64,000 bases of DNA from Hasllibacter sp963833115 (GTDB lineage: Bacteria > Pseudomonadota > Alphaproteobacteria > Rhodobacterales > Rhodobacteraceae). A program made the translations under genes and the position numbers. Location of the stretch: assembly GCA_963833115.1 (NCBI GenBank), contig CAWHWS010000001.1:186001-250000 (forward strand). Reading direction: 5' to 3'. How positions within the stretch are numbered: position 1 is the stretch's first letter; every line of letters starts with the position of its first letter. This document shows positions 42,935 through 51,441 of this stretch, one piece after another. Under the pieces are notes generated by a model. It searched no databases and was not told the DNA's origin. It saw only the letters and a list, made by a program, of their open reading frames with translations.

Positions 42935-45322
42935 TTGAAGTTCACGATGTCCTGGCTGCGCGAGCATCTCGATACGGACGCGTCCGTGGACGAGATCGCC
43001 GAGGCGCTGACCGATCTCGGGCTGGAGGTGGAGGGCGTGACCGACCCGGCCGCCGCGCTGCGGCCGTTCCGGATCGGGCATGTCGAGAGCGCCGAGCCGC
43101 ACCCGGACGCCGACCGGCTGCGGGTCTGCATGGTGCGCACCGCGGGCGGCGTGAAGCAGATCGTGTGCGGCGCGCCGAACGCGCGCGCCGGGATCACGGT
43201 CGTCGTCGCCGAGCCGGGGGTCTACGTCCCCGGCATCGACACGACCATCGGCGCGTCCAGGATCAGGGGCGTCGAGAGCTTCGGCATGATGGCCTCCGAG
43301 CGGGAGATGGAGCTGTCGGACGAGCATGACGGCATCATCGAGCTGCCCTCGGGGGAGGTGGGAGAGAGCTTCGCCGACTGGCTCGCCGTCAACCGGCCGG
43401 GCGCCGTCGATCCGGTGATCGAGATCGCGATCACCCCCAACCGGCCCGACGCGCTGGGCGTGCGGGGGATCGCGCGCGACCTCGCGGCGCGGGGGCTCGG
43501 GACGCTGCGCCCGCGGGAGGTCGAGATGGTGCCGGGTCGCCATCCGTCGCCCGTGGGGGTCACCATCGACGCGGACGCGCGCGAGGGCTGCCCGGTCTTC
43601 CACGGGCGCCTCATCCGGGGCGTGACGAACGGGCCCTCCCCCGACTGGCTGCGGGCGCGGCTCGAGGCGATCGGACTGCGGCCGATCGGCTTCCTGGTGG
43701 ACGTGACGAACTTCTTCACCCACGACCTCAACCGCCCGCTTCACGTGTTCGACGCGGCCAAGTTGGCCGGCGGGCTGCGGGTGCACCTGGCCGAGGGCGG
43801 CGAGATGCTCGAGGCGCTGGACGAGCGCACCTACGAGGCGCCCGCGGGCGCGGTCCTGATCTCGGACGGTGCGGGCGCGCAGTCGCTGGGCGGGATCATG
43901 GGCGGCGCCGCGACGGGCGTGGACGACGGCACGACGGACGTGTTCGTGGAATGCGCGTATTTCGACCCGGTGAGAACGGCGCTGACGGGCCGGGCCCTGA
44001 AGATCCATTCGGACGCGCGCTACCGCTTCGAGCGGGGGATCGACCCGGCCAGCGTGCCGACCGGCATCGAGATGGCGACGCGGATGATCCTCGATCATGC
44101 CGGCGGCGAGCCGTCCGAGGTCGTCGTCGCGGGCGAGGTGCCGGACGACGCGCGGGCCTACCCGTTCGATCCGAGCCGGATGCGCACCCTCGTCGGCATG
44201 GAGGTGCCCGAGGCCGAGCAGCGCCGCAGCCTGGAGGCCCTCGGCTTCCGGGTCGAGGATGGGATGGCGCATGTCCCGTCCTGGCGGCCCGACATTCGCG
44301 GCGCGGCCGACATCGTCGAGGAGGTGGCGCGGGCCGCGTCCCTGACGAAGCTGGTCGGCGCGCCCCTGCCGCGCGCGCCGGGGGTCGGGGGTCCGGTCCT
44401 GACCCCAGGGCAGGCGCGCGAGCGCATCGCGCGCCGGACCGCCGCCGCGCTCGGCTACGATGAATGCGTGACCTACAGCTTCGTCGACCTCGCCGCGGCC
44501 GAGACCTTCGGCGGCGGGGCCGAGGGCACCCGTCTCGAGAACCCGATCAGCTCGGAGATGAGCCATCTGCGGCCCTCGCTCCTGCCGGGCCTGCTGCGCG
44601 CGGCGGCGCGGAACCAGGCGCGGGGCGTCGGCCGGATGGCGCTCTTCGAATGCGGCGCGGCGTTCCACGGCGGCGGGCCCGGCGAGCAGCATGCGGCCTT
44701 GACGGGCGTGATCGTCGGGGCGCCGGATCGGGACGTGCACGGCGGCGCGCGCGAGGCGGACGCCTTCGACATGCGCGGCGACGCGGCCGCGATCCTCGAG
44801 GCTCTCGGCGCGCCGGCGGGGCGGGTCCTGCGCGGTGCGCCGGACTGGTGGCATCCGGGCCGTTCGGGGCGCGTCACGCTCGGCCCGAAGGTGGCGCTGG
44901 CGACCTTCGGCGAGGTGCACCCCCGCGCGTCCCGGGCGATGGGCGTGAAGGGCCGGGTGGCGGCGTTCACCGTGCATCTGGACGCGATCCCGATGCCGAA
45001 GGCCAAGGGCGCCTCTCGAGGTGCGCTCGCGCTGAGCAACGTGCAGGGCGTGGAGCGCGACTTCGCCTTCGTCCTGGACCGGGACGTGCCGGCGCAGGAC
45101 GTGGTCGCCGCGGCGCGCGGCGCGGACAAGGCCCTGATCGCCGACGTGCGGGTGTTCGACGCCTTCGAGGGCGGGGCGCTCGGCGAGGGGCGCAAGTCCC
45201 TCGCCATCGCGGTGCGGCTGCAGCCGGCGGACCGCACCCTGACCGAGGCGGAGATCGCGGCGGTCGGCGAGAGGATCGTGGCCAAGGTCGCCGCGGCCAC
45301 CGGCGGGACGCTTCGCGCGTGA
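42935..45322 (+). CDS. pheT: Phenylalanine--tRNA ligase subunit beta
   Basis: A 795-residue subunit. It begins MKFTMSWLREHLDTDAS, has the EMAP-type tRNA-binding domain at about 40-150 (HPDADRLRVCMVRTAGG), the B3/B4 editing region, the B5 domain (YPFDPSRMRTLVGMEVPEAE), the catalytic-like core and a C-terminal anticodon-binding domain (SNVQGVERDFAFVLDRDVPA). It starts at TTG 42935 behind AGAGGGA. The stop overlaps the ytoQ GTG, continuing the coupled series. Confidence 0.96.
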   Translation: MKFTMSWLREHLDTDASVDEIAEALTDLGLEVEGVTDPAAALRPFRIGHVESAEPHPDADRLRVCMVRTAGGVKQIVCGAPNARAGITVVVAEPGVYVPGIDTTIGASRIRGVESFGMMASEREMELSDEHDGIIELPSGEVGESFADWLAVNRPGAVDPVIEIAITPNRPDALGVRGIARDLAARGLGTLRPREVEMVPGRHPSPVGVTIDADAREGCPVFHGRLIRGVTNGPSPDWLRARLEAIGLRPIGFLVDVTNFFTHDLNRPLHVFDAAKLAGGLRVHLAEGGEMLEALDERTYEAPAGAVLISDGAGAQSLGGIMGGAATGVDDGTTDVFVECAYFDPVRTALTGRALKIHSDARYRFERGIDPASVPTGIEMATRMILDHAGGEPSEVVVAGEVPDDARAYPFDPSRMRTLVGMEVPEAEQRRSLEALGFRVEDGMAHVPSWRPDIRGAADIVEEVARAASLTKLVGAPLPRAPGVGGPVLTPGQARERIARRTAAALGYDECVTYSFVDLAAAETFGGGAEGTRLENPISSEMSHLRPSLLPGLLRAAARNQARGVGRMALFECGAAFHGGGPGEQHAALTGVIVGAPDRDVHGGAREADAFDMRGDAAAILEALGAPAGRVLRGAPDWWHPGRSGRVTLGPKVALATFGEVHPRASRAMGVKGRVAAFTVHLDAIPMPKAKGASRGALALSNVQGVERDFAFVLDRDVPAQDVVAAARGADKALIADVRVFDAFEGGALGEGRKSLAIAVRLQPADRTLTEAEIAAVGERIVAKVAAATGGTLRA

Positions 45323-45768
45323 GCCTGCGGGTCTACCTTTCCGGCGAGATCCACACCGACTGGCGGGCGGGCGTGATCGCGGGTTCGGACGGGCTGGACG
45401 TCGTCTTCGACGGCCCGGTGACGGATCACGCCGCGAGCGACGATTGCGGTGCGGCGATCCTGGGCCCCGAGGAGAAGAAGGTCTGGCACGATCGGCTCGG
45501 CGCGCAGGTCAACGCGATCCGCACCCGGCGCGGGATCGGCGCGGCCGAGGTGGTCGTCGTCCGGTTCGGCGAGCAGTACCGCCAGTGGAACGCCGCCTTC
45601 GACGCCGGGATGGCGGCGGCGCTGGGCAAGTCGCTGATCGTGCTGCACCCGCCCGAGCACGGCCACGCGCTCAAGGAGGTGGACGCGGCCGCGCTCGCGG
45701 TGTGCGAGACGCCCGCCCAGGTGGCGGACGTCCTGCGCTACGTGCTGACGGGTGCGCTGCCGGCCTAG
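45319..45768 (+). CDS. ytoQ: YtoQ family protein
   Basis: A 149-residue conserved protein resembling Bacillus YtoQ, with YLSGEIHTDWR, PVTDHAASDDCGA, ILGPEEKKVWHD, RFGEQYRQWNAAFDAG and HALKEVDAAALAV. The fold looks like the nucleoside 2-deoxyribosyltransferase/TIR-like group, but no activity is established. The GTG at 45319 overlaps the pheT stop. It ends 4 nt inside the converging GST gene. Confidence 0.88.
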   Translation: MSLRVYLSGEIHTDWRAGVIAGSDGLDVVFDGPVTDHAASDDCGAAILGPEEKKVWHDRLGAQVNAIRTRRGIGAAEVVVVRFGEQYRQWNAAFDAGMAAALGKSLIVLHPPEHGHALKEVDAAALAVCETPAQVADVLRYVLTGALPA

Positions 45769-46463
45769 GCCGGTCGGGCGGGCACGTTCAGGCCGGTCCG
45801 CACCGCCTCGCGCGCCAGGAAACGATCCAGATAGGGGGCGAGATTGGCCCGCTCGTCCCAACCGACGAGTTCCTTCGCGCCGTAGAACTCGAGCGCGCGC
45901 AGCCAGGGGGCGATGGCGATGTCGGCGATGGAATAGTCGCCGGCGACCCATTCGCGGCCCTCGAGGTGCCCGTCGAGGACGTTCAGCAGCCGCGTGGCCT
46001 CATCCACGTATCGCCGCCGGGGACGCTCGTCCTCCCACTCGGAGCCCGCGAACTTCACGAAGAACCCCATCTGGCCCAGCATCGGGCCGAGGCCGCCCAT
46101 CTGCCACATCAGCCACTGGCGCACGTGATGGGCGTTCGCGCCGGAGCCGCCGAGCCGCCCGGTCTTCTCGGCGAGGTAGATCAGGATCGCGCCCGATTCC
46201 CAAAGGCCGAGGGGTGCGCCGTCCGGCCCGTCCGGGTCGATGATGGCCGGGATCTTGTTGTTGGGGTTGAGAGAGAGGAACTCGGGGCTCTTCACGTCCT
46301 CGTCCTTGAGGGTGACGAGATGCGCCTCGTAGGGCAGGCCGGTCTCCTCCAGCATGATCGAGGCCTTGACGCCGTTGGGCGTCGGGAAGGCGTAGAGCTG
46401 GATCACGGACGGGTCGGCGGCGGGCCATTTGCGGGTGATCCCGAAGGCGGAGAGGTCGGCCAT
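45765..46463 (-). CDS. Glutathione S-transferase family protein (YfcG/YghU-like)
   Basis: A 232-residue GST with a thioredoxin-like N-domain (VIQLYAFPTPNGVKASIMLEE, NPNNKIPAII, ESGAILIYLAEKTG) and an all-helical C-domain (WLMWQMGGLGPMLGQMGFF, GDYSIADIAIAPWL). The pattern fits the Nu-class disulfide-bond reductases that use two glutathiones and lack a catalytic Cys. The ATG at 46463 follows AAGGAG. It is divergent from mscL. Confidence 0.9.
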   Translation of the reverse strand: MADLSAFGITRKWPAADPSVIQLYAFPTPNGVKASIMLEETGLPYEAHLVTLKDEDVKSPEFLSLNPNNKIPAIIDPDGPDGAPLGLWESGAILIYLAEKTGRLGGSGANAHHVRQWLMWQMGGLGPMLGQMGFFVKFAGSEWEDERPRRRYVDEATRLLNVLDGHLEGREWVAGDYSIADIAIAPWLRALEFYGAKELVGWDERANLAPYLDRFLAREAVRTGLNVPARPA

Positions 46464-46603
46464 GCTTGCGCGCTCCTTGCTTGCGTCGGAGCCACACCTA
46501 TGGCCCGGCCCCGGTCCCGAGAACCTCCCGAGGCCCTGCGGAATGGGGTAGGGGGGTGTGCGGCCACGCACCCCGCCGGCCGCCGGATCACGGGACGGAC
46601 GAC

Positions 46604-46996
46604 ATGCTGAACGAGTTCAAGGACTTCATCGCCAAGGGCAACGTGATGGACCTCGCGGTGGGGATCATCATCGGCGCGGCCTTCACCGCCATCGTGAACA
46701 GCCTCGTGGAGGATCTCGTCAACCCGCTCATCGGGCTCTTCGTCGGCGGCATGGATTTCAGCGATCTGACGGTCGGGGTCGCGGACGCCCAGTTCCGCTA
46801 CGGCGCCTTCGCCAACGCGGTGATCGAGTTCCTGATCATCGCCTTCGTGGTCTTCCTGCTGGTGAAGTTCGTCAACCGCATCAAGTCCATCGCCGAGAAG
46901 CCCGACGACGTGGCGCCGGAGGTCCAAACCGGGCCGTCCGAGAAGGACATCCTGATCGAGATCCGGGATGGGCTGGCGGCGCGGCGGGACCTCTAG
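46604..46996 (+). CDS. mscL: Large-conductance mechanosensitive channel MscL
   Basis: A 130-residue pentameric tension-gated channel that releases osmolytes on hypo-osmotic shock. Seen are the S1/TM1 region EFKDFIAKGNVMDLAVGIIIGAA, the periplasmic loop and TM2 FANAVIEFLIIAFVVFLLVKF, then the C-terminal helix ILIEIRDGLAAR. Length is typical. The Shine-Dalgarno (GGGAC) is weak. Confidence 0.96.
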   Translation: MLNEFKDFIAKGNVMDLAVGIIIGAAFTAIVNSLVEDLVNPLIGLFVGGMDFSDLTVGVADAQFRYGAFANAVIEFLIIAFVVFLLVKFVNRIKSIAEKPDDVAPEVQTGPSEKDILIEIRDGLAARRDL

Positions 46997-47095
46997 GGCC
47001 GGCCCGCGGCTCTGCGTCACTCGGTCCCGCGCGGTTGGCTTCGCGGCCGGTAAGGGCGATATCGGCGCCACGATCCATCGCCGACCGGAGCCGTC

Positions 47096-47605
47096 ATGAC
47101 CCTGCGCCGCTTGTCCGCCCTCACCATCTGCGCGTCGCTCCTGGCGGGCGCAGCCTGGGCCGAGGGGCACCTGTCCGTCGACGCCGCCTTCCTGCGCGCC
47201 GCGCCGCCGAACGCCCCCGTGCTCGGCGGCTATGCGGTGATCACGAACGCCGGCCAGGAGGACGACACGCTGATCGCCGCCGTCACGGAGGCCGCCGGGC
47301 GGGTCGAGCTGCACGAGATGATCCTCGAGGACGACGTGATGCGCATGCGCGAGGTCGCCGGCGGCATCCCCGTGCCGGCCGGCGGCACGGTCGTCCTGCG
47401 GCCGGGCGGGCTGCACCTGATGCTGATGGCTCCGACCGGAGCGGCGGCGGTCGGCGAGACGCGGGACGTCACCCTGACCTTCGCCTCGGGCGCGGAGATG
47501 ACGGTCCCCTTCGCCGTGGCGCAGGTGCCGGAGATCGAGCTCGGCCTCGCCGCCGCAGGGGGCGGGGCGCACGGGGGGGCGATGGGCCATGAGTCCGATG
47601 GCTGA
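47096..47605 (+). CDS. Periplasmic copper chaperone PCu(A)C
   Basis: A 169-residue cupredoxin-like chaperone that delivers Cu(I) for CuA assembly in cytochrome c oxidase. A cleavable signal (LSALTICASLLAGAAWAEG) is followed by the metal motif: His in ELHEM, Met in MRMREV and the HLMLM pair. A His/Gly/Met-rich tail (GGGAHGGAMGHES) may add copper ligands. It overlaps the SCO gene by 17 nt, so the two copper proteins are co-expressed. A possible promoter, TTGGCT-N17-GATATC, lies at 47035-47063. Confidence 0.9.
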   Translation: MTLRRLSALTICASLLAGAAWAEGHLSVDAAFLRAAPPNAPVLGGYAVITNAGQEDDTLIAAVTEAAGRVELHEMILEDDVMRMREVAGGIPVPAGGTVVLRPGGLHLMLMAPTGAAAVGETRDVTLTFASGAEMTVPFAVAQVPEIELGLAAAGGGAHGGAMGHESDG

Positions 47606-48191
47606 TCGCCGCCGGGTCGTCCTGTGGGGCGCGTTGGCGGTCGGCGCCATCGCGCTCGGGCTGGGCGCGCGCCTCTTCTACGACCGGATGGAGGACGGCG
47701 CGGTGGGCCTGGCCGATCTGGGCGGCGCGTTCGAGCTCGTGGACCATGACGGCGCGCCGATCACGCAGGCCGCGTTCGAAGGACAGCCCTCGGCGCTGTT
47801 CTTCGGGTTCACCCATTGCCCCGAGATCTGCCCCACGACGGTCTACGAGATCGAGACGTGGATGCAGGATCTCGGTCCCGACGCGGAGGAGTTCCGCGCG
47901 TTCTTCGTGACCATCGACCCGGAGCGCGACACGCCCGGCGTGCTCAAGGAGTACCTCGAGTACCAGAGCGACCGCGTGATGGGCGTCACCGGCCCGCCGC
48001 GGGACGTGCTGGCGATGGCCGACGACTGGCGCGTCTACTACAACCGCGTCCCCCTCGAGGAGGGGGACTACACCATGGACCATACCAGCCTGGTGTATCT
48101 GCTCGACGAGGACGGGCAGTACGCCGACCTCATCCGCTACGGCGAGGAGCGCGAGAGCGCGGTCGCGAAGATCCGCGCGCTCCTCGACTGA
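47589..48191 (+). CDS. SCO1/SenC family copper chaperone / thiol-disulfide protein
   Basis: A 200-residue membrane-anchored thioredoxin-fold protein for CuA-site assembly. An N-terminal helix (VVLWGALAVGAIALGLGA) precedes the CxxxC copper motif in THCPEICPTT and the distal His in DHTSLVYLLDEDG. It follows PCu(A)C with a 17-nt overlap; the start could be 47589 or the in-frame ATG at 47598. The two probably act in sequence on cytochrome oxidase, whose structural genes are not in the window. Confidence 0.9.
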   Translation: MSPMADRRRVVLWGALAVGAIALGLGARLFYDRMEDGAVGLADLGGAFELVDHDGAPITQAAFEGQPSALFFGFTHCPEICPTTVYEIETWMQDLGPDAEEFRAFFVTIDPERDTPGVLKEYLEYQSDRVMGVTGPPRDVLAMADDWRVYYNRVPLEEGDYTMDHTSLVYLLDEDGQYADLIRYGEERESAVAKIRALLD

Positions 48192-48236
48192 CCCGCGGGC
48201 GGCATGTCGGCGCGCGGGGGAGAGGTCGGACACGAA

Positions 48237-48264
48237 GAACCCCCGGGCGATGCCGCGGGGGTTC
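48237..48264 (-). terminator. Hairpin between converging SCO and rpsU genes
   Basis: Arms GAACCCCCG / CGGGGGTTC with a 10-nt loop. On the minus strand it is followed by TTCGTGT, so it most likely ends the rpsU transcript and may also stop the SCO transcript. Confidence 0.6.
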
Positions 48265-48315
48265 ACGTGATGCATCACGTCTCGGGCGGGTGGCCCGCCG
48301 GAAATGCGCGGCGGA

Positions 48316-48522
48316 CTACATGAGCCCTTCGCGCTGAGCCTTCTTGCGAGCGAGCTTGCGTGCCCGGCGGATGGCCTCGGCCTTCTGGCGGGCCTTCTTC
48401 TCGGACGGCTTCTCGAAATGCTGCTTGAGCTTCATCTCGCGGAAGACGCCCTCGCGCTGGAGCTTCTTCTTCAGGGCCCGGAGGGCCTGATCGACGTTGT
48501 TGTCGCGAACGCTGACCTGCAT
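48316..48522 (-). CDS. rpsU: 30S ribosomal protein S21
   Basis: A 68-residue basic bS21 protein (MQVSVRDNNVDQALRALKKKLQREG, KPSEKKARQKAEAIRRARKLARKK). The ATG follows AAAGGTGGTGAAAACC. It has its own promoter candidate at 48577-48605 and terminator, so it appears monocistronic; COQ9 is divergent. Confidence 0.97.
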   Translation of the reverse strand: MQVSVRDNNVDQALRALKKKLQREGVFREMKLKQHFEKPSEKKARQKAEAIRRARKLARKKAQREGLM

Positions 48523-48576
48523 GTGGTTTTCACCACCTTTCTGGCTGGAGTGTCATGGGAAGATGCAGGAGGTGGC

Positions 48577-48605
48577 GATATATGAGCGCCCCGCTAGCTT
48601 GTCCA
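48577..48605 (-). promoter_or_regulatory. Candidate sigma-70-type promoter of rpsU
   Basis: On the minus strand TGGACA (48605-48600), a 17-bp spacer and TATATC (48582-48577) lie 54 bp before the rpsU ATG. This is the closest match to the general bacterial consensus that I saw in the window. Confidence 0.55.
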
Positions 48606-48636
48606 GCGCCCAAGCACCCGCCACCGGAGGCCCCCG

Positions 48637-49413
48637 ATGACCCCGCTGACCGACCGCCTGACCGACGCCGCCCTGCCGCATGTCCCGTTCGACGGGTGGT
48701 CCCCGGCGACGTTCCGGGCGGCCGTCGCCGATGCGGGGGCGACGGAGGGCGAGGCGCGGGCCGCGGCGCCGCGGGGGGCGGCGGACCTCGCGGTGCGCTT
48801 CCACGTGCGCGGCGACGAGGACATGGCCCACGCCCTGGCCGCCGAGGACCTGATGGCGCGCAAGATGCGCGACCGCATCGCGCTGGCCGTGCGCGCCCGG
48901 ATCCAGGCGATCCCGGACAAGGAGGCCGTGCGCCGCGGCGCCGCGCTCTTCGCGATGCCGCACATGGCGGCCGACGGCGCGCGGCTGATGTGGAACACCG
49001 CGGACCGGATCTGGGAGGCGGCGGGGGACACCTCGGACGACGTCAACTGGTACACCAAGCGCGCGACGCTGGCGGCGGTCTACGGCTCGACGGTGCTGTT
49101 CTGGCTCGGGGATGACAGCGCGGGCGCGCGCGACACCTGGGCCTTTCTCGACCGGCGGATCGACGGCATCCTCCAGATCGAGCGCGCCAAGGGGTTCGTG
49201 CGCGGCAACCCGGTGCTCCGCACGCTGCTGGCCGGCCCGCTCTGGGCCGCGGGCAAGGTGCGCGCGCCCGCGCGGATGCCGCCGGTCGATCTTCCGGGCC
49301 ACTGGGCGACGGCGGCGCCCGCGCCCGAGGCCGCCCCCCCCGCCGCCGCCCCGGGGGCCGCCGCGCCGACGCCGAGGCCGCCCGCGGGCGAGCCGCCTGC
49401 GGGCCCCGCGTGA
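48637..49413 (+). CDS. COQ9 family protein (ubiquinone biosynthesis)
   Basis: A 258-residue homologue of COQ9, a lipid-binding helper of the ubiquinone biosynthetic complex. The helical TetR-like fold is seen in ALPHVPFDGWSPATFRAAVAD and the conserved C-terminal part in NWYTKRATLAAVYGSTVLFWL and TWAFLDRRIDGILQIE. The last 40 residues are Pro/Ala-rich linker without family similarity. Its stop overlaps the following quinone oxidoreductase start (GTGA). Confidence 0.88.
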   Translation: MTPLTDRLTDAALPHVPFDGWSPATFRAAVADAGATEGEARAAAPRGAADLAVRFHVRGDEDMAHALAAEDLMARKMRDRIALAVRARIQAIPDKEAVRRGAALFAMPHMAADGARLMWNTADRIWEAAGDTSDDVNWYTKRATLAAVYGSTVLFWLGDDSAGARDTWAFLDRRIDGILQIERAKGFVRGNPVLRTLLAGPLWAAGKVRAPARMPPVDLPGHWATAAPAPEAAPPAAAPGAAAPTPRPPAGEPPAGPA

Positions 49414-50402
49414 CCGCCCCGTTGCCGGACGACATGGCCATGGTCGAGATCGCCGCGCCCGGCGGTCCCGAGATGCTCCGCCCCGCGCGCCGCCCGGTGC
49501 CGCGCCCCGGCCATGGCGAGGTCCTGATCCGGGTGCGGCATGCCGGCGTGAACCGGCCGGACGTCCTCCAGCGGTCCGGCCTCTACGCCCCGCCGCCCGG
49601 GGCCTCGGACCTGCCCGGCCTGGAATGCGCGGGCGAGGTGGCGGCGCTGGGGCCGGGCGTGGCGGGCGTGGCGATCGGCGACGCGGTGTGCGCGCTCCTG
49701 CCGGGCGGGGGATACGCGCAATACGCCGCGACGCCCGCGGCGCATTGCCTGCCCGTGCCCGATGGCCTCACTCTCGCGGAGGCGGCGTGCCTGCCGGAGA
49801 CGTGCTTCACCGTCTGGTCCAACGTCTTCGGGCGCGGCGGCCTGCTGGCGGGCGAGCGTTTCCTGGTGCACGGTGGCTCCTCCGGGATCGGCACCACCGC
49901 GATCCAGATCGCGCGGGCGCGGGGCGCGCGGGTGTTCGCGACCGCGGGGACGGACGCGAAGTGCCGGGCCTGCGAGGCGCTGGGCGCGGAGCGGGCGATC
50001 AACTACCGGAGCGCTGATTTCGTCGGCGAGATGCGCGCCGAGGGCGGCGCGGACGTGATCCTCGACATGGTGGGCGGCGACTACGTCGCGCGGAACCTCG
50101 CGGCGCTGGCCGATGACGGTCGGCTCGTGCAGATCGCGTTCCTGGAGGGCGCCAGGGTCGAGGCGAACCTCATGGCGCTGATGACCCGCCGCCTGACGAT
50201 CACCGGCTCGACGCTGCGCCCGCAATCGACCCGGGCCAAGGCGCGGATCGCGGCGGACGTGGCGCGCGAGGTCTGGCCCCTCGTTCCGGGACGTCTCCGT
50301 CCGGTCATGGACGGCGCCTTCGCGCTGGCGGAGGCGGGCGCCGCGCACGCCCGGATGGAGACCTCGGAACATATCGGGAAGATTGTGCTAAACGTCGATT
50401 GA
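49410..50402 (+). CDS. qor: NAD(P)H-quinone oxidoreductase (medium-chain, PIG3-like)
   Basis: A 330-residue zinc-free medium-chain reductase. Seen are RHAGVNRPDVLQRSGLY, the catalytic-domain GLECAGEVAALGPGV, and the NADPH-binding VHGGSSGIGTTAIQIA. The GTG start overlaps the coq9-like stop, and both concern quinones, so a joint role in quinone metabolism is reasonable. Family members reduce quinones or enones; substrate is open. Confidence 0.88.
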   Translation: MTAPLPDDMAMVEIAAPGGPEMLRPARRPVPRPGHGEVLIRVRHAGVNRPDVLQRSGLYAPPPGASDLPGLECAGEVAALGPGVAGVAIGDAVCALLPGGGYAQYAATPAAHCLPVPDGLTLAEAACLPETCFTVWSNVFGRGGLLAGERFLVHGGSSGIGTTAIQIARARGARVFATAGTDAKCRACEALGAERAINYRSADFVGEMRAEGGADVILDMVGGDYVARNLAALADDGRLVQIAFLEGARVEANLMALMTRRLTITGSTLRPQSTRAKARIAADVAREVWPLVPGRLRPVMDGAFALAEAGAAHARMETSEHIGKIVLNVD

Positions 50403-50496
50403 TCTCCGTGCCTTAATCTCGCCGCGTTTTCGTCTTTCGTTAGGGACTTCGCGGCATACACCTCTCCGAGGCAAGGAAACGGCCGGGGGCGCTGAC

Positions 50497-50664
50497 ATGC
50501 ACGATCACATGGACCATCAGATGACGGACCGGTTCGACGACGGGTATCCGCGCTCTCGCATCGCGGCCTGGGCCGAAAGCTCGCTCTGGCTCGTCGGCAT
50601 GGGCGCGACCGCCTTCGGCGCGGCGCTGCTGGCCGAGTGGGCCCTGCTCGTCGCCCTTGGGTGA
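50497..50664 (+). CDS. Small His-rich, single-helix membrane protein, 55 residues
   Basis: A short ORF with the N-terminus MHDHMDHQMTDRFDDGYP, then one hydrophobic helix (SSLWLVGMGATAFGAALLAEWALLVAL). Alternative in-frame ATGs lie at 50509 and 50521. Shine-Dalgarno evidence is weak (GGGGGC 8 nt before). It lies between qor and the converging RNase T2 gene. The His/Asp-rich head could bind metal, which is speculation. Confidence 0.5.
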   Translation: MHDHMDHQMTDRFDDGYPRSRIAAWAESSLWLVGMGATAFGAALLAEWALLVALG

Positions 50665-50670
50665 CGCGTC

Positions 50671-51315
50671 CTAGCGCACCGGGTCGAGCAGGGCGTCCTC
50701 GAGCGCGCAGTCCCGCAGCACGTCCGGGCCGCAGCGTCGCAGGCCCAGGGCCTTCGTCAGGCAGATGCGCGCCTCCATCACGCGGCCGTCGCGGCACGTC
50801 ACGGTGATCATGTCGGGGGCGAGGCCCGGGTTCGCCTCCACGAAGGCCGCCTCCACCACCTTCGCCGGCAGCCTGACCGGCCTCCTCAGCTCCCGCAGGA
50901 GCGCGGGTCGCTCGATCGCCGCGTAGGCGGCGCGCGAGAGGGCGAGGTAACCCGGCCCGTCGAGCCCCGAGCACCGCCCGTGCTTGCGCCATTGGTGCCA
51001 GGCCAGCCCGCCCGAGCCCATGATGTCGACCATCTCGCCGGTCTCCCGGCGCGTCGGATCACGGCCCGCGCCGGTGCACCACGAGGGCCATCCGACCTCC
51101 CGTTGGGGCCAGAGCCCGTGGAGCGACCAGCCGAGGTCGCGACCGCATTGCGGGGCGCCGCGCGCGTCGCCCTCGACGGCGCACCAGGAGGGCGACCAGC
51201 TGAGCGCCAGGACGTAGTAGTCGAACGCGCCCGGCCGCTCGCCTTCCGCTCGGGCGGCGGTGGCGAGGACGATGGCGATCAGGATCGCCCCGAGGGCGCG
51301 GCGCGGCATGGTCAT
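50671..51315 (-). CDS. Ribonuclease T2 family protein
   Basis: A 214-residue secreted RNase T2. A signal peptide (LGAILIAIVLATAARAEG) precedes the two catalytic blocks SLHGLWPQ and WHQWRKHGRCSG, both with their His. In the second block the usual Glu of HEW is Gln (HQW), which could lower activity. Cys residues for disulfides are present (CAVEG, PQCGRD, CLTKAL). I start at 51315 behind GGGGAAGAGAG; 51309 is also possible. It is divergent from trcR. Confidence 0.88.
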   Translation of the reverse strand: MTMPRRALGAILIAIVLATAARAEGERPGAFDYYVLALSWSPSWCAVEGDARGAPQCGRDLGWSLHGLWPQREVGWPSWCTGAGRDPTRRETGEMVDIMGSGGLAWHQWRKHGRCSGLDGPGYLALSRAAYAAIERPALLRELRRPVRLPAKVVEAAFVEANPGLAPDMITVTCRDGRVMEARICLTKALGLRRCGPDVLRDCALEDALLDPVR

Positions 51316-51441
51316 CGCTCTCTTCCCCTTCGCGGCCCCCCGTTCTATATGCCCCGCCACTCCCCGACAATCGAGGTCCGGCGCATCCCGCCACCCGGTT
51401 TCACCGGCGGGGCGGACATGCGTCAATCAAGGAGGCCCGAG

